Shown here one piece after another: positions 1-8,923 of a DNA stretch of 64,000 nucleotides. Below the pieces are notes generated by a model. That model ran no database searches. It was not told the DNA's origin and was given only the letters and a program-made list of their open reading frames with translations. Within the stretch, counting starts at the first letter, position 1. Each line of letters begins with the position of its first letter. A program made the translations under genes and the position numbers. The stretch is from Mesobacillus boroniphilus (lineage in GTDB: Bacteria > Bacillota > Bacilli > Bacillales > Cytobacillaceae), in assembly GCF_018424685.1 (NCBI RefSeq), contig NZ_QTKX01000001.1:930001-994000 (forward strand), given 5' to 3'.

Positions 1-1
1 A

Positions 2-253
2 GACCAGGAGTTAAAAGAAAAGGGGATCGAACACCTCTATCTCGTCGGTATCCAAACTGAAATTTGTGTGGATACAACAATCAGAAGCGCATTCAGCAAG
101 GGGTATCAGGTTACTTTGGTTTCCGATTTACATAGCACATGGCCTGGAAATGAAATAACAGCCCAGCAAATCATCAGCCATCACAACGGGGTGTTGCGCT
201 GGTTTGCTGACGTGAAGTCTAGCGATGAGATTAGGTTAAGCGCGAAAGCCTAG
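2..253 (+). CDS. Isochorismatase-family cysteine hydrolase, C-terminal part
   Basis: This is the 3' end of a gene that begins outside the window. The frame is open from base 2 to a TAG at 253, and only about 83 residues are present. The visible part carries the family's nucleophile region, VGIQTEICVDTT, where the Cys is the catalytic nucleophile of isochorismatase-like amidohydrolases. The strand and helix pattern after it (VTLVSDLHSTW, then HHNGVLRWFADV) is typical of the C-terminal half of the alpha/beta fold. The family hydrolyses amides or isochorismate-type ethers, and the substrate cannot be told from this fragment. A second, complete family member lies at 12379-12951. Confidence 0.85.
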   Translation, partial: DQELKEKGIEHLYLVGIQTEICVDTTIRSAFSKGYQVTLVSDLHSTWPGNEITAQQIISHHNGVLRWFADVKSSDEIRLSAKA

Positions 254-285
254 GAATCTGTTTATGAATTAGCTGAACACACTGA

Positions 286-320
286 AGCTTAGAGAATTAT
301 AATATCTCTAAGCTATTTAT
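286..320 (+). terminator. Hairpin after the isochorismatase-like gene
   Basis: A perfect 10-bp dyad (AGCTTAGAGA at 286-295 pairs with TCTCTAAGCT at 305-314) follows the gene end. Only a weak T-rich tail (TATTTAT) follows, so termination may be inefficient. Confidence 0.4.
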
Positions 321-388
321 ATAGAAAAATCATAAAGGGAATTGCGTCCCTTAAGCAGAATATATTTCTCTAAAAGGGAGGGGCCGTT

Positions 389-1285
389 GTGGAAAAATCA
401 AATCTTCATCCATTTATGTTTATCGTGCTTGTCGTTGTTACTACATTTCTCATGGGCTCTTCTTTTACCGTCGGAAAGATTGGTTTGAATTATGTCTCTC
501 CATTGTTATTGGTTGGTTTAAGATTCACGATAGCCGGTTTGCTTATGGCGATACTTGTTAGGAAAAGAATTAAGCCGGATAAGCTGGCTGATTGGGGAAG
601 GATTTTCATCATTGGTTTGATGCAAACAGCAGGCGTCATGGGCTGTATCTTCCTCAGTTTACGGACGATCACGGCAGGTGAGTCCTCAATTTTAACCTTT
701 ACCAATCCATTAATGGTAGTGATGATGGGTACCGTATTCCTTGGGATTCGTTACAGGTTCCTTCAATGGGTTGGCGCGATAGTAGGGTTTATCGGTGTGT
801 TCATCACACTAGGTTTTCACTTGCAGCTGACAGTTGGTACACTTTTCGGTCTGGGGGCTGCTGTGTTTTGGTCCATTGGGACAATCCTGATCAAACAATG
901 GGGCAGCCGCTTTAATGTCTGGGTGCTGACAGCTTATCAAATGCTCTTTGGAGGCATTATCCTTTTATTGATGGGTCTTACGCTGGAATCCCCGAAGCTG
1001 ATGATAACCCCGATTTCGGCATCGATTATTTTATGGCTTGCGGTCATGGCTTCAATCGTTCAGTTTGCGATTTGGTTTTATCTGATCAATCAAGGTGACC
1101 CAGGCAAAACAAGTGCCTTCCTGTTCCTGGCACCTTTTTTCGGCGTGCTTACCGGCTGGGTCCTGCTGGGTGAGGTAGTGGAATGGTATGTCTACGCGGG
1201 TGGGGCGCTGATTTTTACAGGGATTTTCCTGGTTAACTGGACTTTTAAGGAGAGAGCCCGATTGTCACTACGAGAGAGTGGATAA
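389..1285 (+). CDS. DMT superfamily (EamA) transporter
   Basis: A 298-residue integral membrane protein with about ten hydrophobic segments in two homologous halves (roughly residues 10-140 and 155-290), the tandem EamA arrangement of drug/metabolite exporters. Typical features are the FLMGSSFTVGKIGLNYVSP start of the first repeat and GALIFTGIFLVNW near the end. The start is GTG at 389, placed after GGGAGGGG. It stands alone, with its own terminator at about 1348. The family exports amino acids and other small metabolites; the substrate is not predictable here. Confidence 0.9.
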   Translation: MEKSNLHPFMFIVLVVVTTFLMGSSFTVGKIGLNYVSPLLLVGLRFTIAGLLMAILVRKRIKPDKLADWGRIFIIGLMQTAGVMGCIFLSLRTITAGESSILTFTNPLMVVMMGTVFLGIRYRFLQWVGAIVGFIGVFITLGFHLQLTVGTLFGLGAAVFWSIGTILIKQWGSRFNVWVLTAYQMLFGGIILLLMGLTLESPKLMITPISASIILWLAVMASIVQFAIWFYLINQGDPGKTSAFLFLAPFFGVLTGWVLLGEVVEWYVYAGGALIFTGIFLVNWTFKERARLSLRESG

Positions 1286-1347
1286 CAAGACTTGAAACGA
1301 ACCAAAGGGAAAGTGGGAAAACGGGAGAGGATTAGTAGCTAAACTTC

Positions 1348-1376
1348 GCTTGGGGGATGTTGCCCAAGCTTTTTTA
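1348..1376 (+). terminator. Rho-independent terminator after the EamA gene
   Basis: Stem GCTTGGG (1348-1354) pairs with CCCAAGC (1363-1369), followed by a T run. Confidence 0.8.
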
Positions 1377-1463
1377 TTATATATTTCAAACTAGTCGCGC
1401 CGTGGTATAATTTGGGAAATAAGGTTAATTTAATCCTACTAAGCTGGCGAAGGAGCCTTTTCC

Positions 1464-2186
1464 ATGAAGAGAACTGGTCTTTGTTTACTAACTTTATTTT
1501 CACTTGTGCTCATGGGTTTTGATGAAAGGAATATGGAAAATCGTGCTCCAGCTGAAGTGGAGAGGTTTGCCGAACAAAATTATAGAGATTTTATCCTTAA
1601 TATTATTAATGACAGCAATGCTGATACGTTTAATTTCACAAAGGGTGACCAGGAAGTGACAATCGGAAGGGTCATTCCTGTAAATAGGTTGGTGATAGAC
1701 AGGCAACTGAATATCACGGTTGAACCTCCTGGTGAATGGGTTGTACCTGTATATCAAAGTGGTGCAGTGAAAAATGTTGTTAATATTTGGGAACCTTTTG
1801 AAGGAAAATATGAGATTGCCGGTATTGGCTATCCATATTGGTTAACATATAGTATCGTACAAATGGAGCAAGATGAATATTATATTCACAATATGCAATA
1901 TGATTTGGAGTTTGCTTATTCACCTTCAAAAAATAGAGTGCGACCATTGGGAGATAGCTCAATCAGGTCTTTTAACGACAATGGTCTTGATCCGAATGGA
2001 ATTACGAAGACAGAATTTATAGCCTTCGTTAAGCAGCACCTGAAAAATACTTATCCTAATCAATTTAATGAGGGAAATAAGGAAAGCGAAAGTTGGTTTG
2101 CATATATATTTGGAGGGATTGTGGTACTCTTACTTATTTCAGGGTTCTTTTTCCTAAAAAGGCAAAAGCGCTCGATGAAAGGGTAG
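1464..2186 (+). CDS. Signal-anchored extracytoplasmic protein of unknown function
   Basis: A 240-residue protein that I do not recognise. It starts with a short basic stretch and a hydrophobic segment (residues about 4-20) that looks like a signal peptide. A hydrophilic domain of about 190 residues follows, then a single hydrophobic helix (about 212-231) and a basic KRQKR tail. This predicts a protein displayed outside the cell and anchored by its C-terminus. A TATAAT box is present at about 1406 upstream. It is a single gene ahead of the sigma-factor gene, with no clear functional link. Confidence 0.75.
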   Translation: MKRTGLCLLTLFSLVLMGFDERNMENRAPAEVERFAEQNYRDFILNIINDSNADTFNFTKGDQEVTIGRVIPVNRLVIDRQLNITVEPPGEWVVPVYQSGAVKNVVNIWEPFEGKYEIAGIGYPYWLTYSIVQMEQDEYYIHNMQYDLEFAYSPSKNRVRPLGDSSIRSFNDNGLDPNGITKTEFIAFVKQHLKNTYPNQFNEGNKESESWFAYIFGGIVVLLLISGFFFLKRQKRSMKG

Positions 2187-2303
2187 GATCAATAAACTTC
2201 AGCATATACTGAAATCATCGTAAGAAAAATCTTTTTATAAGGCCGTATCTTTCTTCTCCCCCAAACCGTTTAAGGGGCAGAGAGGTTCAAAGGAGTGAAC
2301 AGG

Positions 2304-2966
2304 ATGTCTATCGATAAACTCAGGAGTTTGAATAGAGCAGAGGATTCCGTGATCATGATGCACTATAAAAGTCTGCAGCAGTATTGCCGTTTTCTTACGA
2401 AGAGCAGTTGGGACGGCGACGACCTGGTTCAGGAAGTAACGGTAAAGGCGATTCGCCATTATGAACCGTCACAAATCAGCTCGGCTTTACTGAAAAAAAT
2501 CGCTTATCACCAATGGGTGGATACTATCAGGAAGCAAAGCCGGGAGATAACAGGGATTCCAGAAAATCTTGCATCATTCACTCATGGGAGCGTAAGGGAT
2601 ACAGTCGAGATGGTACTGTCTAAATTGACGCCGAAGCAGGCAGTGATCTTTATCCTTAAGGAAGCGTTTCGCTTTCAATCACGCGAGATTGCCGAGCTGC
2701 TGGATTCAACTGAAATGGCCGTTAAAGCAGCGCTCTATCGTGCCAGGAAAAGGCTCGAGCGGGAAGGAAGCCTGCGTGAAGTGGATCAGGAACTGAACGA
2801 GGAAGAAGAAAAGCTATTGTCTGACTTGCTTTGCGAATCGCTTCAGACTGAGGATCCGACTGTGTTGCTTGAGAATATCCAGAAAATCCCGTCACTTGCT
2901 CCATGTTCACCGGAAATGTCTCTGCACTCCCGTTCACCTCTCTCTACTTTCAAAATGGCTGCGTAA
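2304..2966 (+). CDS. ECF-like RNA polymerase sigma factor
   Basis: A 220-residue sigma-70 family protein. Region 2 is visible near the N-terminus ([18 protein letters not shown], the core-binding and -10 recognition helix). Region 4 lies around residues 105-155 ([26 protein letters not shown], then a helix-turn-helix with [14 protein letters not shown]). The ATG at 2304 is preferred because AAAGGAG (2289-2295) sits 8 bases upstream; a GTG at 2295 overlaps that site. About 50 residues follow region 4, longer than a minimal ECF factor. No anti-sigma gene is adjacent. Instead a clpP paralogue starts 20 bases downstream, which suggests one transcript. Confidence 0.88.
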   Translation: MSIDKLRSLNRAEDSVIMMHYKSLQQYCRFLTKSSWDGDDLVQEVTVKAIRHYEPSQISSALLKKIAYHQWVDTIRKQSREITGIPENLASFTHGSVRDTVEMVLSKLTPKQAVIFILKEAFRFQSREIAELLDSTEMAVKAALYRARKRLEREGSLREVDQELNEEEEKLLSDLLCESLQTEDPTVLLENIQKIPSLAPCSPEMSLHSRSPLSTFKMAA

Positions 2967-2986
2967 GCAGGAAAGGGAGGACCAAA

Positions 2987-3568
2987 GTGAGTACAATTCC
3001 TTATGTAATCGAACAATCCAACCGGGGAGAGCGTTCATACGATATTTATTCCCGTCTTTTAAAAGACCGCATTATCATGCTTGGAGATGAAATCAATGAC
3101 CAGGTGGCAAACAGCGTTATTGCTCAGCTTTTATTCCTTGAAGCTGATAATCCTGAAAAGGATATCTCCATCTATATTAATAGTCCTGGAGGTTCAACCA
3201 CAGCGGGCTTTGCGATTTTTGATACGATGGAATACATCAAGCCCGATATCAGCACAATCTGTATCGGAATGGCCGCATCATTTGGAGCCATGCTGTTGCT
3301 TGCCGGTACCAAAGGGAAGAGATTCGCACTGCCAAACAGTGAAATCATGATACACCAGCCTCTGGGAGGTGCAAGGGGCCAGGCGACGGAGATTGAAATA
3401 TCCGCTAAAAGAATCCTGAAGCTGCGTGATCATGTGAATCAGATTATATCCGAGAGAACTGGCCAACCGGTGGAAAAAATCGAAAAGGATACCGATCGGG
3501 ATTATTTCATGAGTGCCCAGGAAGCTTTGGAGTACGGGATTATTGATAAGATTATTACACGGACATAG
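2987..3568 (+). CDS. clpP: ATP-dependent Clp protease proteolytic subunit, ClpP paralogue
   Basis: A 193-residue serine protease subunit of the ClpP family, which forms the tetradecameric chamber that degrades proteins fed in by Clp ATPases. The catalytic Ser is in GMAASFGAM, the His in MIHQPLGG, and an Asp occurs in [10 protein letters not shown]. The GTG at 2987 is chosen because GGGAGG lies just upstream and the protein then begins STIPYVIEQ, as expected for ClpP; the frame itself is open further upstream into the sigma gene. Its position right behind a sigma-factor gene suggests a specialised second ClpP rather than the housekeeping copy (inference). Confidence 0.92.
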   Translation: MSTIPYVIEQSNRGERSYDIYSRLLKDRIIMLGDEINDQVANSVIAQLLFLEADNPEKDISIYINSPGGSTTAGFAIFDTMEYIKPDISTICIGMAASFGAMLLLAGTKGKRFALPNSEIMIHQPLGGARGQATEIEISAKRILKLRDHVNQIISERTGQPVEKIEKDTDRDYFMSAQEALEYGIIDKIITRT

Positions 3569-3573
3569 TGAAG

Positions 3574-3600
3574 GGCTGCCTTGGCAGCTCTTTTTATTTT
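3574..3600 (+). terminator. Rho-independent terminator after clpP
   Basis: GCTGCC/GGCAGC palindrome at 3575-3588 followed by TCTTTTTATTTT. Confidence 0.8.
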
Positions 3601-3762
3601 GGGAAAATTACACAGAATTGGTTAAAAAGCTAGAGGGTTTTCACAATCCATAATCGAATTTAAATGAATAGGTCTATTAAAAAATTATGCCATGTACACT
3701 CTAATTTCAAATGGCATTGAATAAAGTATTAATAAGAACAACTTTTCTTTCGGTAACTAGAA

Positions 3763-3785
3763 GAGCATAAGAATGCTCCTCTTTT
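3763..3785 (+). terminator. Hairpin in the leader of the yjiH-like gene
   Basis: GAGCAT (3763-3768) pairs with ATGCTC (3773-3778), followed by CTCTTTT. It lies about 40 bases before the next start codon, so it could be an attenuator or the end of an upstream transcript. Confidence 0.4.
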
Positions 3786-3823
3786 ACAAATAATCAGAAT
3801 AATCAAACGAAGGAGGAATTCAT

Positions 3824-5158
3824 GTGCAGAACACCCCACAATTGAAGCCTGGCAAACAGCCGGAAATACCATCATCAACTGTAAGTAAGATGAAGTTCTT
3901 CATATTTAGTGCGATTGGCATCTTCATGTTTTTTGTTCCAATCACTGTTGGTGAAAAATCATCAATACCGCTCGACCACTTAGTTACTTGGATCAATACC
4001 ACTTTTTCTGCAGCCGCTCCGTATTATGCATTTATTGTTATTTTATTGGGGGCCATTTATCCGTTTTACAGAAAAACGTGGAACAAGAATCCGGCGACTA
4101 TCGTTTTTTCTTTGTTAAAAGTACTTGGCGTTGTCGTAGCGTTAATGCTGCTGACTAAAGTTGGGCCAGCATGGCTATTTAAACCAAACATGGGACCATT
4201 CCTGTATGAAAAGTTGGTTATACCGGTTGGTGTCCTCGTACCAATTGGCTCTGTATTTTTAGCAATGCTGGTAGGCTACGGTCTGCTAGAATTCCTTGGT
4301 GTATTGTTGCAGCCTATAATGCGACCTGTATGGAAGACACCAGGAAGGGCTGCGATTGATGCCGTAGCTTCCTTTGTAGGAAGCTATTCAATCGGCCTTC
4401 TGATTACCAATCGCGTGTTCAAGGAAGGTAAGTATACTATAAAAGAAGCCACCATTATCGCAACAGGTTTCTCGACTGTTTCTGTTACATTTATGATTGT
4501 TGTCGCAAAAACTTTAGGATTAATGGAAGTGTGGAACACGTATTTCTGGACAACGCTTTTAGTTACGTTTCTTGTAACCGCTATCACGGTGAGGTTGCGC
4601 CCTTTGCGAACGGTTAGTGATGAATATTATGAGGGCAAAGGAGTACCTGAAGAACCGGTGAAGGAACATCGCTTGAAAACGGCATGGGCTGGTGCTATGA
4701 GCGCATCGAACAAGGCGCCTGCACTTGGAAAAAACATTTTGGATAACTTGCGGGATGGACTCATTATGACGATGGGAATTTTGCCGTCGATTCTTTCTGT
4801 AGGATTGTTAGGGCTCGTATTAGCGGAATTCACCCCAGTGTTCGATATTATTGGCTATATTTTCTACCCATTTACATTAATCCTCCAGATTCCAGAGCCA
4901 ATGCTGGCAGCTAAGGCATCCGCAATCGAAATTGCTGAAATGTTCCTGCCTGCCTTGCTTGTAACAGAAGCCCCCATGATCACAAAGTTTGTCATCGGTG
5001 TTGTTTCTGTGTCAGCTATTATCTTTTTCTCTGCGCTGATTCCAAGCATTATGTCGACAGAAATACCCATCAGCCTGCGAAAATTGGTAGTCATCTGGGT
5101 TCAGAGGACTATCCTAACTCTCATCATTGTAGCGCCAATCGCACATCTATTGTTTTGA
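3824..5158 (+). CDS. YjiH-family membrane protein (nucleoside-recognition Gate domain)
   Basis: A 444-residue polytopic membrane protein. The N-terminus is soluble (about 22 residues), then about ten hydrophobic segments follow. The family signature regions are ASFVGSYSIGLLITNRVFKEG and FSTVSVTFMIVVAK. The family carries the Gate/nucleoside-recognition fold also seen in SpoIVB-type and nucleoside transporter-like proteins; its substrate is not established. The start is GTG at 3824, 7 bases after AGGAGG (3811-3816). An overlapping ATG at 3822 is in another frame. It is a single-gene unit closed by a strong terminator. Confidence 0.85.
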   Translation: MQNTPQLKPGKQPEIPSSTVSKMKFFIFSAIGIFMFFVPITVGEKSSIPLDHLVTWINTTFSAAAPYYAFIVILLGAIYPFYRKTWNKNPATIVFSLLKVLGVVVALMLLTKVGPAWLFKPNMGPFLYEKLVIPVGVLVPIGSVFLAMLVGYGLLEFLGVLLQPIMRPVWKTPGRAAIDAVASFVGSYSIGLLITNRVFKEGKYTIKEATIIATGFSTVSVTFMIVVAKTLGLMEVWNTYFWTTLLVTFLVTAITVRLRPLRTVSDEYYEGKGVPEEPVKEHRLKTAWAGAMSASNKAPALGKNILDNLRDGLIMTMGILPSILSVGLLGLVLAEFTPVFDIIGYIFYPFTLILQIPEPMLAAKASAIEIAEMFLPALLVTEAPMITKFVIGVVSVSAIIFFSALIPSIMSTEIPISLRKLVVIWVQRTILTLIIVAPIAHLLF

Positions 5159-5173
5159 TATGGAAGTTACTTA

Positions 5174-5201
5174 ATGAGCTGCTAAAGCAGCTCATTTTTT
5201 T
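5174..5201 (+). terminator. Rho-independent terminator after the yjiH-like gene
   Basis: Nine-base stem ATGAGCTGC (5174-5182) with GCAGCTCAT (5187-5195), TAAA loop, then a T run. Confidence 0.88.
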
Positions 5202-5307
5202 ATTTTTTACTAGAATTGAAAAAGGGACCCTGATATAATCGAATTTATATTTTAAAAGTTCTAACAATTTACAGCGTTAAAGAAATAAACAGTAAAGGGG
5301 AATTCCC

Positions 5308-6489
5308 ATGAATCTCTACGGATCGGAAAAGATTAGAAAAATGACTTCAAGTATTTTTCAGGAAGTGGTAGACCGTAAGCAGACTGCCTTAATGAAAGGG
5401 AAAGATGTGATCGACCTGAGTATAGGGAGTCCGGATTTTTCGCCGCCTCCTTTTGTCATTGATGAGCTTGTAAAGTATTCACTGGATCCAGGGAAATATG
5501 GATACACGCTAAAGGGAATAAGTGAATTTAATGAGGCAGTTAAATATTTTTACCAGCAGCGTTATTCGGTTGAACTTGAAGCTGAAACCGAAGTCCTGCA
5601 GCTAATGGGCTCTCAGGATGGTCTTGCCCATCTTGCTACTGCAATCATTGATCCTGGTGATTATGTACTTGTTCCAGATCCAGGTTATCCAATCTATGAA
5701 GCTAGCGTAACAATTGCAGGCGGAACTATTTATCCAATGCCTTTGCTGGAGGGAAATAATTTCCTGCCGCAGCTTAATGATATTCCTCTTGAAATTTTAC
5801 AAAAGACGAAGATGATAATCTTGAGCTATCCTGGAAATCCAGTCACCGCACTGGCAGATCGCAGCTTTTTTGAAGAGGTGGTTCAGTTCGCCAGAATACA
5901 TAACATCTTGGTCGTACATGACTTCGCCTATTCTGAATTGATTTATGATAATAACCCGCAAATAAGCTTCTTATCTGTACCCGGTGCAAAGGAGGTCGGA
6001 GTAGAGTTCAACTCACTCTCCAAAACTTTCAATATGGCAGGCTGCCGCATTGGCTATGTTGCCGGGAATTCTCAAGTTATTAATCTTCTTGCCTCATTTA
6101 AATCACATATCGATTATGGAATTTTCTATCCAATTCAAAAAGCAGCAATTGCTGCATTGACTTCTGATTATTCTTTCCTGAAGGATCAGCTAAAACAGTA
6201 TGAAGTTCGGCGAGATGCTTTAGTATCCGGGTTTCGGAATAGCGGATGGCAAGTGGCCAATTCTCCGGCAACGATGTTTGTGTGGGCTAAAATTCCGACC
6301 GGCTGGAAATCCCGTGATTTTGCCTTCAAGCTGATTGATGAGGAAGGGATTGTCGTGGTTCCTGGTGATGCTTTTGGCAAACAAGGAGAAGGGTATGTGA
6401 GAATTGCTATGGTTCAGCCTCCAGAAAGGCTGACGGAGGCCTCACAGAGGGTCAATAAATTTCTGTCGGGATTTCCACTAGGAATATAA
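5308..6489 (+). CDS. PLP-dependent class I/II aminotransferase (LL-diaminopimelate aminotransferase-like)
   Basis: A 393-residue fold-type I aminotransferase. The PLP-binding lysine is in SLSKTFNMAGCRIGY. The substrate-loop motif DLSIGSPDFSPP, the PDPGYPIYE segment and the conserved SYPGNPVTA are present, which is the pattern of the LL-diaminopimelate/alanine/aromatic aminotransferase group. Length is normal. ATG at 5308 follows AAAGGGGAA. It lies just upstream of the SAM riboswitch but on the 5' side, so it is not controlled by it. The exact amino donor and acceptor cannot be assigned from sequence alone. Confidence 0.88.
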   Translation: MNLYGSEKIRKMTSSIFQEVVDRKQTALMKGKDVIDLSIGSPDFSPPPFVIDELVKYSLDPGKYGYTLKGISEFNEAVKYFYQQRYSVELEAETEVLQLMGSQDGLAHLATAIIDPGDYVLVPDPGYPIYEASVTIAGGTIYPMPLLEGNNFLPQLNDIPLEILQKTKMIILSYPGNPVTALADRSFFEEVVQFARIHNILVVHDFAYSELIYDNNPQISFLSVPGAKEVGVEFNSLSKTFNMAGCRIGYVAGNSQVINLLASFKSHIDYGIFYPIQKAAIAALTSDYSFLKDQLKQYEVRRDALVSGFRNSGWQVANSPATMFVWAKIPTGWKSRDFAFKLIDEEGIVVVPGDAFGKQGEGYVRIAMVQPPERLTEASQRVNKFLSGFPLGI

Positions 6490-6570
6490 AAAATGTTTCG
6501 ATAAACGAATTGACTTTTGGATGAATTTAGAATATTATCACTTTAATAAATTAAAATTAATATATGATAT

Positions 6571-6678
6571 CTTCTTATCAAGAGAGGTGGAGGGAAAGGC
6601 CCTGCGAAACCTCGGCAACAGGTTCTGAACGAATACTGTGCCAATTCCTGCGGACAATTTTGTCTGAAAGATGAGAAG
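6571..6678 (+). promoter_or_regulatory. SAM (S-box) riboswitch aptamer
   Basis: The segment has the S-box hallmarks. CTTCTTATCAAGAGAGGTGG at its 5' end is the P1/P2 start. AGGCCCTGCGAAACC and CGGCAAC are the conserved SAM-pocket and kink-turn parts. GATGAGAAG at the 3' end pairs with the first strand to close P1. It is followed by an intrinsic terminator at 6692-6719. SAM binding is expected to stabilise the aptamer and allow termination, so the downstream monooxygenase should be expressed when SAM/methionine is scarce. Confidence 0.93.
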
Positions 6679-6691
6679 AGAGTATTCTAAG

Positions 6692-6719
6692 GCTCTCTTC
6701 TTAAAGAAGGGAGCTTTTT
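6692..6719 (+). terminator. SAM riboswitch expression-platform terminator
   Basis: GCTCTCTTC (6692-6700) pairs with GAAGGGAGC (6706-6714), followed by TTTTT. The left arm can alternatively pair with AAGAGAG at about 6676-6682, which gives the antiterminator state. Confidence 0.85.
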
Positions 6720-6817
6720 ATGTTAGGAGGCTTATTTATGAGCCTCTAATGTTTTTTTATAAAACCGACTTATCAGGTTGGTTAAGTTGTGATTAAATAA
6801 GAAGTGGAGAGATTGAG

Positions 6818-7867
6818 ATGAAATATGGATTTTGGCTGCCGATTTTTGGCGGATGGCTTAGGAATGCAGAGGATGAAAACATGCCGCCTACCTTTGATTA
6901 TGCAAAGCAGGTGATTCAATCAGCAGAAAAATGGGGCTATTCAACCACTTTGATAGCAGAGTTATATCTGAATGATATCAAAGGTCCTGAGCATGACTCC
7001 CTTGAAGCTTGGACTACAGCTGCTGCTCTGGCTTCTGTAACTGAAAAAATCGAGATCATGGCTGCTGTAAGGCCAGGTTTCCATAATCCTGCAGTAACAG
7101 CAAAGATGGCAGCAAACATAGATCAAATCAGCAACGGTCGTTTTACTCTTAATGTAGTTTCAGCATGGTGGGAGGAAGAGGCACGCCAGTACGGCGGGAT
7201 TTTTACCGAACATGATGAAAGATATGAACGGACTACAGAGTTCATTGATTTACTCAAGGGACTATGGAGTGAAGATAGCTTCTCTTATGAAGGTAAGTTT
7301 TACGATTTGAAGGACACGAAGCTGTTTCCGAAACCAGTCCAGCGCCCGAATCCGATTTTATACGCCGGCGGAGAAAGCGAGAAAGGGAAGCAGACGATTA
7401 TAGAAAAATGCGATGCCTATGTCATGCATGGCGGGACAGTAAAAGAAATACAGCGGAAAATAACGGATATGATTACACGCAGGGCATCAACTCCAAATCC
7501 AGAACTATCAGTGTTCGGAATGGCTGCTTATGTCATTTGCCGGGATACAGAGGAGGAAGCCATTGCTGAATTGGGGCGTATCACGGATGTTAAAGAATCC
7601 AGTGCATATGCAGGTTTTAAAGATTTTACGAGTAAGTCTCAGCTTGAACAGCAGATTCACCTCCAAGATTATTCTGTATCGAACCGTGGATTGCGGCCGA
7701 ATTTAGTCGGTACACCAGAGCAAATCGCCGAGCGGATTTTACAGTATGAAGAAGCAGGTTTAGGCTTGCTATTACTGCAATTCTCCCCGCAGCTCGAGGA
7801 AATGGAACGCTTTGCTAGTCAGGTAATGCCGCTTGTTGAGGCAAAAAGGAAGCAAGTGAGTGTTTGA
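6818..7867 (+). CDS. LLM-class flavin-dependent monooxygenase, probable sulfone/sulfonate monooxygenase
   Basis: A 349-residue luciferase-like (LLM) TIM-barrel protein of the FMNH2-dependent SsuD/SfnG type. Such enzymes split C-S bonds to release sulfite from alkanesulfonates or dimethyl sulfone. Visible family features are the N-terminal FWLPIFGGWLRN, the VRPGFHNPAVTAKMAANID segment, SNGRFTLNVVSAWWEEEARQ, and a C-terminal VGTPEQIAERI block. Control by the SAM riboswitch just upstream supports a role in sulfur scavenging for methionine/cysteine supply. An ATP-grasp gene follows after 30 bases. No flavin reductase is adjacent. Confidence 0.88.
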   Translation: MKYGFWLPIFGGWLRNAEDENMPPTFDYAKQVIQSAEKWGYSTTLIAELYLNDIKGPEHDSLEAWTTAAALASVTEKIEIMAAVRPGFHNPAVTAKMAANIDQISNGRFTLNVVSAWWEEEARQYGGIFTEHDERYERTTEFIDLLKGLWSEDSFSYEGKFYDLKDTKLFPKPVQRPNPILYAGGESEKGKQTIIEKCDAYVMHGGTVKEIQRKITDMITRRASTPNPELSVFGMAAYVICRDTEEEAIAELGRITDVKESSAYAGFKDFTSKSQLEQQIHLQDYSVSNRGLRPNLVGTPEQIAERILQYEEAGLGLLLLQFSPQLEEMERFASQVMPLVEAKRKQVSV

Positions 7868-7897
7868 TAAAATTTAGACTATGGAGATGAAGAAATA

Positions 7898-8851
7898 ATG
7901 AGTAAAGTATACATTATCCATGAAAATAGCGAATGGACAGTCCATTTGACAAGGCGGCTGGAAGAGCTGGGAGTTCCATTTGAAGAATGGCATCTTGACG
8001 AGGGGCTCCTTGATTTATCAAAGGAACCACCTGAGGGGATTTTTTATAGCAGAATGAGTGCTTCTTCTCATACAAGAGGACATCGCTTCGCCCCTGAATA
8101 TACGGCACAGGTTTTATCATGGCTGGAAACCCATGGAAGGAAGGTGTATAACGGATCCCGGGCGTTGGAACTGGAGGTAAGCAAGGTTAAGCAATATCTT
8201 GAGCTGAACAAGCATGGTGTAAGGACTCCGAGGACAATTGCGGCTGTCGGGAAAAAACAGCTATTAGATGCTGCGAAGGAATTTGACGGGAAAGCATTTA
8301 TAACTAAGCATAATCGCGCTGGAAAAGGTCTTGGGGTTCAGCTGTTTCAATCGATTGAAGCACTGAAGTCATATGTTGATGGACCTTCTTTTGAAGAACC
8401 GGTTGATGGTGTGACGCTGATCCAGGAATATGTCCAGTCCCCGGAAAGCTATATTACAAGATGCGAATTTGTCGGCGGAGAGTTTATTTATGCGGTGAGA
8501 GTTGATACATCTGAAGGGTTTGAATTGTGCCCGGCTGATGCCTGCAAAATCGGAGACCTTTTCTGCCCTGTTGGGGAAGAAGTTGAAGAAAAGCCGAAAT
8601 TCCTGGTTATCGATGGATTCGACGACCCAATCATTGAAAAATATAAGAGAGTACTAGAAGTAAATAATATAAATGTTGCTGGTATTGAATTCATCAGAAA
8701 TGAATCAGGGGAAATTTTCACTTACGATATCAATACAAATACAAATTATAATTCAGATGCTGAAGCAAAAGCAGGGAAATTTGGCATGCTCGAGCTGGCA
8801 AAGTTTTTAGGAGAAGAGCTGGCTGTAGAGTATGGGACAGTGACAAGATGA
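7898..8851 (+). CDS. ATP-grasp ligase (RimK/alpha-L-glutamate ligase-like)
   Basis: A 317-residue ATP-grasp protein. The N-terminal Rossmann-like part (MSKVYIIHENSEWTVHLTRRLEE) is followed by the lid and core, with FITKHNRAGKGLGVQLF resembling the nucleotide-binding lysine/glycine loop, and a C-terminal metal-binding region IFTYDINTNTNYN. The family joins a carboxylate (via acyl phosphate) to an amine or thiol. It is the second gene after the SAM riboswitch and sits 30 bases behind the monooxygenase, so it probably belongs to the same sulfur-responsive transcript. Its substrate is unknown; a link to sulfur metabolism is inferred only from context. Confidence 0.85.
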   Translation: MSKVYIIHENSEWTVHLTRRLEELGVPFEEWHLDEGLLDLSKEPPEGIFYSRMSASSHTRGHRFAPEYTAQVLSWLETHGRKVYNGSRALELEVSKVKQYLELNKHGVRTPRTIAAVGKKQLLDAAKEFDGKAFITKHNRAGKGLGVQLFQSIEALKSYVDGPSFEEPVDGVTLIQEYVQSPESYITRCEFVGGEFIYAVRVDTSEGFELCPADACKIGDLFCPVGEEVEEKPKFLVIDGFDDPIIEKYKRVLEVNNINVAGIEFIRNESGEIFTYDINTNTNYNSDAEAKAGKFGMLELAKFLGEELAVEYGTVTR

Positions 8852-8923
8852 CATGAATGTTTTGGGAAATATTTGAAACTTATCAAGGGTTCTTCCGTAT
8901 TAAAACATAAAGGGGGAGAACAG

